Of a DNA stretch of 64,000 bases, positions 44,450 to 54,200 are shown in pieces. The notes beneath the pieces were generated by a model. It worked only from the letters and a program-made list of their open reading frames with translations. It did no database searches and had not been told where the DNA came from. Positions within the stretch are counted from its first letter, which is position 1. The number at the start of each line of letters is the position of its first letter. The DNA comes from Hahella sp. HNIBRBA332. Lineage in GTDB: Bacteria > Pseudomonadota > Gammaproteobacteria > Pseudomonadales > Oleiphilaceae. Position numbers and translations under genes: made by a program. The stretch lies in contig NZ_CP132203.1 in NCBI RefSeq assembly GCF_030719035.1, positions 3,986,501 through 4,050,500 of the forward strand, written 5' to 3'.

Positions 44450-44824
44450 AACAATCATTCCTTGACTGAAGTTGCTTAAAGTACTGCAGTGAACAGCCAG
44501 CGCTCCCTACTTCCGGGGATGTAAAGAAGACCCGACGCCCGAAAAAGCTGACAGTTCGTTGACTCTACGAAAAACTTATGTCGCGCTCAAGGCGACGTCT
44601 GAGCGCCCTGCTAGGGCTGAAAATATAAGGATCTGTTTTTACGCCAAATATTTCTTTATGACCTTAAAACGCCGCGACTTATAACCGAAACAAAGCTCCC
44701 GATCACGATAAATTATTAGAGATTAATTTTCCGTTACCTATAATCTTTCGCCTTTTTATAGTCCGCGCCCTGTATCTGTACAGAACGGGTTAGCTCTTAA
44801 TCATTCGTGGAATACAGAAGTAAT
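44450..44824. other. Divergent intergenic region, protease/antiporter
   Basis: About 375 bp with no gene. It must hold the protease promoter (minus strand, not identified) and contains a fair plus-strand promoter listed separately. No repeats or RNA genes seen. Confidence 0.4.
44716..44744 (+). promoter_or_regulatory. Possible promoter of the NhaC-type antiporter
   Basis: A perfect TATAAT (44739-44744) lies 17 bp after a weak TTAGAG -35 element, about 80 bp before the start codon. Confidence 0.4.
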
Positions 44825-46144
44825 ATGTCCCAAGCATCTCCCTTAGCTTTGCTTCCGCTGGCGCTGTTTCTGGCGCTGTTTGTCGGCAGCGGCCTCTGGT
44901 ATCAGTCAGAGGGCGTTGAGTACGCCTTTTATCAAATCTCCGCGCCGGTCGCGATCTTGCCCGCCATTCTGTTGGCGGTAATGATGGCGCGCGGAACATT
45001 GAATGAGCGCATAGAAACCTTTATCAAGGGCGTCGGCGACAACACAATCATCACCATGGTGCTGATTTATCTGCTGGCGGGCGGTTTCGCCAGCGTCGCC
45101 AAAGCCGTGGGCGGCGTGGACGCCACCGTTAACTTCGGACTCAGCGTGATACCGCCTTCTCTGGTATTGCCAGGACTGTTCATCATCACCGCTTTCGTCG
45201 CTACCGCCATGGGCACGTCCATGGGCACCATCGCCGCTATCGCTCCCATTGCAGTCGGCGTCGCCGATGCAACGGAACTCCCCATGCTGCTGACCATCGG
45301 CACCGTAGTAGGGGGCGCCATGTTCGGCGACAACCTGTCTATTATTTCCGACACCACCATCGCCGCCACTCGCACCCAAGGCTGCGAAATGCGCGACAAG
45401 TTCAAACTGAACTTCATGATCGCAGCGCCAGCGGCGGTGTTGACTTTAATCTGGTTGTACTTCCAGAGCAGTAACGCCGTGGTGGAAGCGCCTAAGGATT
45501 ATGAATTGATCCGCATCCTGCCCTATGTCGCCGTGCTGGCGCTGGCGGTATTGGGCGTCAACGTCATGCTGGTGCTGTTCAGCGGCATCGTGCTGGCGGG
45601 AGGAATTGGTTTGTTCATGCAGCCTGACTACAGCGTGGCGTCCTGGTCCAAGGACATCTATGCCGGCTATACCGGCATGCAGGAAATTCTGATCCTGTCT
45701 CTGCTTATCGGTGGCCTGGGCGCCATGATGAAATCGCAAGGCGGCCTGGACTGGCTGGCGAAAACCATCGACCGTATCAGCAGACTGGGCGGCGCCAAGC
45801 AACATACCAGCCGCGCGGGCGAACTGAGCATCAGCGCCACCGTTGCCTTGACCAACGTCTGCACCGCCAATAACACTGTTGCGATTCTTCTATCCGGCAG
45901 CCTGGCGAAAGATATCGCCGACCGCTATCAGGTCGATCCACGCCGCAGCGCCAGCCTGATGGACATCTTCTCCTGCGTCGTCCAGGGCGTCATCCCCTAC
46001 GGCGCGCAAGCGCTATTGGCCTCATCCCTGGCCAAAGTCTCTCCCGTAGAACTGATCGGCAATATTCACTACTGCTGGCTGTTGGGACTTATGGCGCTGA
46101 TATCAATCGTCATCGGACTGCCGAAAGGCAAAGTCCAAAGTTAA
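44825..46144 (+). CDS. Na+/H+ antiporter, NhaC family
   Basis: An inner-membrane transporter of about 439 residues with roughly eleven hydrophobic helices. Conserved NhaC-type segments include GGFASVAKAVGGVDATVNFGL, GTSMGTIAAIAPIAVG, MFGDNLSIISDTTIAATRTQ and NVCTANNTVAILLSG. By family it exchanges sodium (or an organic anion couple) for protons; the exact ions are not readable from sequence. ATG at 44825 is preferred to the upstream GTG at 44807. A terminator follows. Confidence 0.86.
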   Translation: MSQASPLALLPLALFLALFVGSGLWYQSEGVEYAFYQISAPVAILPAILLAVMMARGTLNERIETFIKGVGDNTIITMVLIYLLAGGFASVAKAVGGVDATVNFGLSVIPPSLVLPGLFIITAFVATAMGTSMGTIAAIAPIAVGVADATELPMLLTIGTVVGGAMFGDNLSIISDTTIAATRTQGCEMRDKFKLNFMIAAPAAVLTLIWLYFQSSNAVVEAPKDYELIRILPYVAVLALAVLGVNVMLVLFSGIVLAGGIGLFMQPDYSVASWSKDIYAGYTGMQEILILSLLIGGLGAMMKSQGGLDWLAKTIDRISRLGGAKQHTSRAGELSISATVALTNVCTANNTVAILLSGSLAKDIADRYQVDPRRSASLMDIFSCVVQGVIPYGAQALLASSLAKVSPVELIGNIHYCWLLGLMALISIVIGLPKGKVQS

Positions 46145-46157
46145 TGACTTGAATTGG

Positions 46158-46182
46158 AAGCCCGCTGTTGCGGGCTTTTTTG
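46158..46182 (+). terminator. Terminator of the antiporter gene
   Basis: AAGCCCGC/GCGGGCTT with a 4-base loop and a T run. Confidence 0.9.
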
Positions 46183-46208
46183 ATGCAAATAACTGCGCTT
46201 ATTGGCGC

Positions 46209-47402
46209 CTAGTTTTGCGAAAATACTGAGCGTACTTTTTCCCGCTGCCAATCCTGAGTTATAAAACTATAACGAGACGCTATTCCTTGTGCGCTTTCAG
46301 AATAGGACACATCTGCCAGAAGCCGCTTAAAAGACTCCTCACATTCCTCAAGATCAGCATTTTCCACAACCGAGCCTGCTCCCAAGTCCTGAAGCTTAAA
46401 CGCATTTAGTTGCTGTTCCTGGTGATTTGGCGCAAGTAGCTGAGGCTTGCCTTTTAATAAGGTTTGGCACAAAAGCCCATTCCCGCCATGATGGACGACA
46501 ATGTCCGCACCCTCTATCAACGAAACTACATCCACTGGGCTTGAAAAGACTTTCATAGTGTCACTGACATATTCAGAGGCGGCGACTCTTTTATCAGACT
46601 TAGGGACGTAAGCGATCACGTTACATCCCGAACGCGACAGCATTAGCATCAAAGCTTCGAAGAACATAGAGTCTGGCTTAACGTAAGCCAGAACTTTGGG
46701 TTTATCATGCTCAGTCCAGCGGATTTCAGATTCACCAAGCGTCATGGATAAAGGACCAAGATAATCTCCATCCACCCTTCTCTGGTAAACATCAATTTCT
46801 GGCAAGGTTGTTAGCAACGTTCCCTTTACTCTGAAGAGTTCATCCAGAGACTCCAGCGTCGCCATTTTTAAGCGGGATAAGACCCGATTAATATTGTCTT
46901 GCACCGCCATATGAAGATCGATGTCCTCAGGCTTTTCAGTTTCGCCTGTAATTTTGAGTCCATAGCGACTGGGGTCAGGTTCAGCAAAGCTGCTCCCAAC
47001 AGCAACAGTATCAATACCCAAGCCATAAGCCGCGACTTGTAGCCCTGGCGCAAATTCACAAACAACTATCTGAGGCTGGTAATTTTGAAGCACTCTCTTC
47101 CAACCGCTGACGCAGTCATATAGACAAGCAAGATCCGTAAATCCAAAGTTATATAAAACTGTTGAAAAGCTAGATACATCATGAACAATCGACCTAGCTC
47201 TTCGTCTCCATGCAGGAGCCTGAATGAGTTTAATATTCGGGTCACGAATAAGCTTAGATGCCGCAACCTTATCTCTTACTGCAACAACAACCTCACATCC
47301 GGATTCCCGCAACGACTCAGCAACGAATAACAAGTTGCTTAAATGCCCTAAACCTTCACCCCACTCCCAGGCTAGTAGGATGTTTTTTTTATTAATACAC
47401 AT
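46209..47402 (-). CDS. GT-B glycosyltransferase, UDP-glucuronosyl/MGT-like
   Basis: A 397-residue GT1-like enzyme. The N-terminal acceptor domain opens with LLAWEWGEGLGHLSNLLFVAESL. The C-terminal donor-binding motif is DIVVHHGGNGLLCQTLLKGK followed by PNHQEQQLNAFKLQDLGAG (about 300-345), the pattern of glycosyltransferases acting on small molecules or lipids. Acceptor and sugar are unknown. Its base composition is visibly more AT-rich than the antiporter and protease genes, like the DNA next to it, suggesting it belongs to the acquired segment with the Rhs gene end. Confidence 0.78.
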   Translation of the reverse strand: MCINKKNILLAWEWGEGLGHLSNLLFVAESLRESGCEVVVAVRDKVAASKLIRDPNIKLIQAPAWRRRARSIVHDVSSFSTVLYNFGFTDLACLYDCVSGWKRVLQNYQPQIVVCEFAPGLQVAAYGLGIDTVAVGSSFAEPDPSRYGLKITGETEKPEDIDLHMAVQDNINRVLSRLKMATLESLDELFRVKGTLLTTLPEIDVYQRRVDGDYLGPLSMTLGESEIRWTEHDKPKVLAYVKPDSMFFEALMLMLSRSGCNVIAYVPKSDKRVAASEYVSDTMKVFSSPVDVVSLIEGADIVVHHGGNGLLCQTLLKGKPQLLAPNHQEQQLNAFKLQDLGAGSVVENADLEECEESFKRLLADVSYSESAQGIASRYSFITQDWQREKVRSVFSQN

Positions 47403-47751
47403 AATCCATACATCAAACTATTGAATATCAGGAAACTCTGCCCCCCAGCAATTGGAATATTTCTAACCACCTGGGAGTTTGATAAATCCTAATCAGAAGC
47501 TGTGTCCTTAGTGTATAGCCCACATGTTCAAGAGCTCTCACAGCTCTCGACATACCTTTATAGACACCCATATCAATCTATAAAATTCACGAGCACGAAA
47601 TTTTAAGCGCCCTAGAGTTATATCGCTCAATGCTTCCTATTACTTTTCTTGCAGGAAGCCAAAATACATCTCACTCGACCTTTTTTGCATGGTAAAACTA
47701 CAACCCCCCCATAGTAGGAGACTTTAGCACACAAATGAAAATGCACTCAAA
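47403..47751. other. AT-rich gap, no gene seen
   Basis: About 350 bp between the candidate immunity gene and the glycosyltransferase. There is a small AGAGCT/AGCTCT hairpin at 47531-47547 without a T run. I see no remnant of another toxin tip or immunity gene. Confidence 0.45.
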
Positions 47752-48240
47752 TCAATACATTTGATCATGAGAGTTGTACTCATACCTAAACCAGGCCAAC
47801 AGCAAACCGATTACCAATAAATCCAAATCAACTTCACCTTGACAGAAAGCTTTAACCTCTACAGGGCTAAATAGCTTCCACTGCTTATGCTCAGTAACTA
47901 TCGAAAACAGCCCATTCAATGCATCTATTTTCAGATAATTATTTAAAAATGAGTGCTCCTCAGGCATATAATTTCGTTTAATCCTTAACAGCTCAACATC
48001 CTCAGAGTCCACCACCCTGTCAAGCAACTTACCTTTATAGCACCTATATATATCCCACCTTTTCCCAATAGGATATTCAAGCTCACTTAGACAGTCACTT
48101 CTAGCAAAAACGTCATCATTTTTAACAAGCTTGATAAAACACTCACTCATATCATATTCATACATAGACAAGTCAACATCTTGGGATTTACAAGAAACAC
48201 TTTTGGCAAAAAGTGAGGATTTAATAGTCGCTGTTATCAT
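47752..48240 (-). CDS. Unknown protein, candidate immunity protein for the Rhs gene
   Basis: A 162-residue protein I do not recognise. It is acidic in the middle, has several cysteines, and ends in a hydrophobic stretch (VDLDLLVIGLLLAWFRYEY) that could be a membrane anchor. ATG at 48240 has GAGGGTGAAG upstream, and that ribosome site lies inside the last codons of the giant Rhs gene; the reading frames overlap by 20 bp. Size, AT-rich composition and overlap with the end of a polymorphic-toxin-like gene are what an immunity gene would show. The assignment rests on context alone. Confidence 0.55.
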   Translation of the reverse strand: MITATIKSSLFAKSVSCKSQDVDLSMYEYDMSECFIKLVKNDDVFARSDCLSELEYPIGKRWDIYRCYKGKLLDRVVDSEDVELLRIKRNYMPEEHSFLNNYLKIDALNGLFSIVTEHKQWKLFSPVEVKAFCQGEVDLDLLVIGLLLAWFRYEYNSHDQMY

Positions 48241-51200
48241 AGTCTTCACCCTCGTTAAATATATTATAAAAATCCTCCTCATTAGAGGTCTTATGACTCG
48301 CACCTCTCCAATCGATACCGAAGTCTAGCAATGGTGTTTTAAATTTAAAGTTAACTGCCGACCGAACTTGAGATGTAGTCAAGTTGTATCTTGCCCCGAC
48401 CGAAATCCCTAGATCTATATCCGCATTGTTCCATGCTTTAGGTAATGGCAAGGAGAAAGATTTTGATGTTTTTTCAAGGATTACAGAAGTCGAATTATTG
48501 CCATCCCAATCAGAAGCGTATCTAACCACGTCATCAGTATTAAACCGCCCTTGTGTTCTCTCCCCAGTCGTATTGACATTCTTAAATTGCACCCCGTAAA
48601 AATCAGTCCCAACCACCACCTTCCCATTAATCACCTTCCTATCGCTATCTATAGTAAGCCTGATATCATCCTCCCCAGAGAAGATATCTGTAGCAAGCTC
48701 ATCAATGATGAGGGGCGACGTAGTAGTAAAGTCTTTCCATGCAGATTCCCACTGTTCTACTTGGTATTGGCGTACCTTTGGCGATACAGCAATTCCACCA
48801 AGAGATAAGCCTGTATCAATTAGCCCAAACCCAATCTCAGCAGGGAATTTAATAAATGCTGCTGCAAAAGTTATAATACCACCATCGTCCTGTATTGCTG
48901 CTTGGTCAAGGTTGTCTAACACCCTTTGCTTCCCTAACTCCCATGCGCCTAAGAAATAATCATATTTCGTCCCTAATTCCCACCCACCGAAGAAATAATC
49001 ATATTGCGCCCCTAACGATTGCAGCATACTAGGTTCCGTGGCATCTAGCGTCCTAAGCGCACCATCAGAATTTGTATTAATCTTTTCCTTATTTACATCC
49101 CCCCCTGTATTCGTTGGGTATTCAGGGAGGTCTTCCACCAATAATAAAGGAGAGTCAGGCAAGCTTATTGATATAGTACCATCCTCATATAAAAAGCCTG
49201 GCCGACCGTCTTCATATATAATTTTTTTAGGGTAGGTTGTTTCAGATTTTACTTCCAAAGCATTGCTACTCTGGCTTTTGGCTGCTTCAGCTTTTTCTTC
49301 CAATGCATTGCCACCCTGGTTCTTTGCTGCTTCAGCTTTTACTTCCAAAGCGTTGGTGCGCTGGCTCCTTCCTGCTAATCCATCAACAGCCAATCTACCT
49401 AAAGCACTCCCAACAACCCCCGCTATCATCCCCACATAATCAGGGCGGTAATCTTCGCTGTCATAAACAGCAGTCTTCACTGCTTCAGACACGACTCCCG
49501 ACGTTATTCCGCTTACCGCTGAATAGGATAGAGGCGTGCTCAGGGGGCTCGGCATCCAGCTTTGCGCTTCCAGTCCGCTGTGAAGAATGCTGCCTGTTTT
49601 ACCGAGTCCGGTTCCTCCCATAATGGCGCTCGTCGCCAGACTCGCGGCGACATCTCGCCATCTGAAGTGGGTCTCTTGGTCGACGAGTTTGCCTGCGGCG
49701 TAGTTTGCGCCTACCGCCGTTAAAGCTTTGCCGGCGGTTGCCGACCAAGATATATCTTTCCCCCACCCCATGTACTGGCTGACCCCAGCCGTGGCGGCGG
49801 CAGTAAGCCCTCCGCGTAGCGCAGACCGGAGTGAAAAGTGGTCCTGAAGGTCCAGCTCTTTTGCCGCAAGTTGAGAAACAGCGCTGCCTGCAAGGCCGCC
49901 GACAAATGCCCCCGCCGCTGTTGCAAAAGCGCTTGCGCCCGCTGTTAGCGTGGTTATGGTAGCGCCGCCTGCGCCTATGCTGGTAACGGTAGTCATACCT
50001 GCAGAAAACAGCGCATCGCCAACAACGCCCGCCATTGCCGGAGCCACTATAGCGGTTACGGCGATTGCGATAATCATCACAAATATCGCTGCGCCGGCGC
50101 ATTTGCCCTTCTTGGGCGGAGGCGGCGGTTCAGGCAGTGTTGGCGTCGTATCGCCCAACGCCAGACCAGGATCGTAAGGCCTAAACGTTGACGCATTATT
50201 GTGGATATTCGTTACCACGTTCGGGACGACCAGATTCAGGTCTGCTTTTAGATCCTGATCTCCTGACAACCCATTCGCGTCAGCAATCAGATACCAAAGA
50301 CTGGCGTCGCCCCAGAGTCTTGAAGCAATCGTCGCCAAAGTGTCGCCACTGTTTACGCGATAATATGTCGGCGCCTTACCCGGATAGTTCGAGTTTATAG
50401 GCTGGAAGTTTTGATCGAAGTCCGCAGAGGTAACAGGAACTATTCGCTTCAGATTTGAATACCCAACCTTACGCTTAACATCCCGATTGAAGGTAAAGTG
50501 TCCCTCTTTTCCAACCGGGATCGTCACCTGCTCCTGGCCAACAACGTGTTCTGTATCCGGCATGTTAGCCAGGTGCTGAACATAGTCAGTGCGAGATGGA
50601 ACATCATCACTCCCCATATCGCCTCGAACAATACCGTTCAGATAGAAGAATTTGCGTCGGACCGGCGCCTTACCTCCTTTTTCCTCCCAGTCCACTTCAT
50701 CCCGGAAAAGTATTTGCCCATTATGATTATTGACATAGCTCAGGCTACGGTCCGCTGCATGATCGTACACAAACAGATTATGGCCGTTGGCGTCGTATGC
50801 GTAATACGAAGTTCCTGGTTTCCAGTTATCTACGCCACTCTTTGTAGCCGTGATGGTAACTTTGCTTTCCTTATAAGTATCCCAGCGGTCTTGAGAATCA
50901 TAGAAATAGTCAGTAACACTATTCGCATCATCGCCGCTTCCTTTAAACTCCGTTTGACGCAGAGTCTGACCGTCATTTAGATAGTGATATTTAATACTTC
51001 TATCGACAGCGCGGCTATCAGCGACAGTAATCTTACTTTCTAATAGACGGTTATCAGCATTATAGTCATAGGATTCTTCACTGACCTTGAACGTCTGAAC
51101 GTTTCCATTATATTTTTCGTACTTATACTCGGTCTTCTTTTTAGTTCTTCCTAACGGATCAATATTCTCTCTCCGTGAGATTAAAACATACCCACCATCA

Positions 51201-54200
51201 AAGTTTGCGCCAGTAGCATCTTTAAATTTTTCGTCATATAACCAGATGGTTTCCAGGTTGCCTCTTTCGTCATAGCCGTATTTCTGCCGAACCTCTTGTG
51301 GAGAACCGCTATTTTCGGATAGTTGCGCGCTATCGCTACTGAGGCGACGCCCCATAGCGTCATACTTGATAGAATATCCCGTATTCCCGGCGCCTATCGT
51401 CCGCACTCCATTAGCGGCTTGATTGAGCGCCCCCATGGTAACCAGGAAGCGATTCTCTTTATCGTAGAGATAAAAGAAATCCTGCGTTAGCTTATTTTCT
51501 CCATATTTATCGCTTGAAATAGCCGCATTGTCATATTCAGCTTTCACCCGGCGACGATTGCCTACAGCGTCATAAAAGTAATTGAGCTTGTAGTCATAAT
51601 CTTCAATTTCGTAGACACGATTTAGCGCATCATATTTAGCCGTCACATTTTGATAAGGAAGCGTGTCGTTTTCGAGCCCACCCGCCAAATCAGAAAATGG
51701 CTTACTACGATAGGTTTCTCCAACGACATTTCCATTCGCGTCATATCGAAATTCAGTAAAGCTTTTAGCTCCCTCATCAAGGACTTGATGCAAACTTCCA
51801 TTCGCATAGTACCTATAATCAATCTTTTGTGACTTACGCTGCCTCACCCTATCGGCAATTCCTGTGTCTGTAGGAATGATGCTATCAGAGTAGTTAAATG
51901 CTGTATTGCTGGTTTGCTTTGTTAACCAGCCAGCTTGGTTATACTCATAATAGAATTCATGCCCCCCCAGATCCTTGTGGTAGCGAATTTTTCCAAAATA
52001 ATCGACATCATCGGTTAAAAGGTGATTCGTTCTATAGTTAGCGTTGGTTTCTGTATTTAGACCATTTTCCGTCGTTTTTCTGAAACCGCCAATGCCACCA
52101 ATTTCAGCGTCATAGGAATATTTATAATAGGTTTCTCTTCTTTCCCATTTGGCGCTGTTATTGGAGATATCGCCATCATCGAAGCTGATATGCTTAGTGA
52201 TACGCCCTTCACCGTCATAAAAATACTTCTGTTGAAAGTTCGCCGCATTAGTATGAGTGATCCTATTGCCAGCTTCGTCATAACTATAACGCTCACTGGA
52301 ATATGACGAGCCCTGGAGATAGTTGCTGAGGGAGCTAAATTGACGAACTTCCTGCAAACGGTTCGCTTTATCATAAATGAAAGAATGGTAGCGACCCAAC
52401 TCATCGATCATTAAACGCTTATTGCCTAACTGATCGTACTTATAAGTCTTCTTCGCTCCCATCGCATCTACTTCAGACGCGACTTGTCCTACAGCGTACT
52501 CCTGACCACGATAAAATGCTGTATCGCCTTTCCATTCATTGGAATACCCCGATTTCTGTTGATGCAGATAGCTGTTCGCATCTTGACTTGCGACGAGGTT
52601 ATTCTGACCGTCGTAATAGTATTTAGTTACAGGATGGGCGTTTAGCGACTTCAATGAGCTATTAGAATCGCCTGCGGACTCAGGCCCATGATCCTGATAT
52701 ACAGCCACTTTCGGATCAACTTTATAAGTAAGTCTGCCTTGAGCGTCATAGGCCATGTGAGTGGCGTTACCGTTACCATCCACCTCTTTTATAATCTCGC
52801 CAAACGCGTTGTATCTCTGACTGCGGTGAATCTGATAGCTTGACTGCTCACCTAACAACCAACTAACGCGATAATTTTGGATTACATTTCTTTGCTCAGG
52901 ACTCTCTAACTTCCAGGAGCCGCCTATATTTTCTGACGATGTTGTCTGGGCTGACTCTGTGTGTGTTTTCTTAGATACTACGTAATTATGAATAAACTCA
53001 TACTTATAGCCATCTACATTACCAGATCCCATTCCTACATAAACGCTGGCTGAAGCTCTATTTTGAACTCCCCCTTGTGCGTTACGTGTTTCATAATCTA
53101 ACTGATATGCCCCTTCAGAAAGCGTAAAGTAAAATCTCTCTTTATATTTTATAGCCCGCCCGCCTAACTCTGCGGATTCAACAAAACTAGTACTTGTAGT
53201 TGAACCAGTTTTTCTCCCTTCCTGAAGAGAATAGTTATATACGCCATCAAAAACTTTAATATTACTTATGCTTGGAACATAAATACTAAAACCTACTGTC
53301 TGACCAGGAAAGTCATTACGACCAGATCTTTCGACCCGCCCTACATGGGTGAAAACAATATTTTGCTGCCCCGGGCTAACTATCTTTTCCTCGACCTTCT
53401 CAGAACTGGAAAATTTTATTTTTAGCGGAACCCCAAGCCGTTTCAGCTCAGGAGGAATTTCAACTGTATATGAATTATTCCATCTTGCAGTAGTTGGCCA
53501 ACCGTATTTTTCATCCGCATATACAACATCTTCTTTCCCGTTGATTGTGACTGTTGTTTTACTTGGAAGCCCATGATCTTTTGGAGCAGAAAGCGAGCCC
53601 ACAATTGAATCCAGAGTATTTGGCTCACCGATAATCAACATACCAAATTCAGTAGGTTTAGATACCCTCGTCGTTCGTCGCCCTTGATTTAACGAAAAAC
53701 TATAACTACCTTCAAATAACTTTAAACCACCGAGTGATGGAACATAAATCTTAAAGGAGACAGTCTGATCATGAATCCCCCCCTTCCCGACACTCCCATT
53801 ATGTTGAAACTCAACATAGTCAGAAATATTGGTCGGCACCCCTGTGTTAACCAGCTTAGACCCGTAATAAAAATCGACTTTTAATGGAAGCCCTAATTCT
53901 CTAAGTTGCTGTGGAATTTTTACTTTATATAAATTTTTCCATATTGCCGCAGTAGCTTGACCATATGTTCCTATAGCATGCGTTACATCTATTGCTCCTT
54001 CTATTTCCACCACATCCCTGCCAATAGCCTTGACCTCTCCTTTTTTTCCGCCTACCTTCACATACTCATCAACAACACTTCTTTCAAGCCTGACTCTCTT
54101 AGTGTCATGAGTGGTTTTCATAGGGGCAGTCACTGTCACAGTTCCACCACGCTCATAACTGATCAATACGTGATAACTGTTTTCCTTCTCCTCGATTTTG

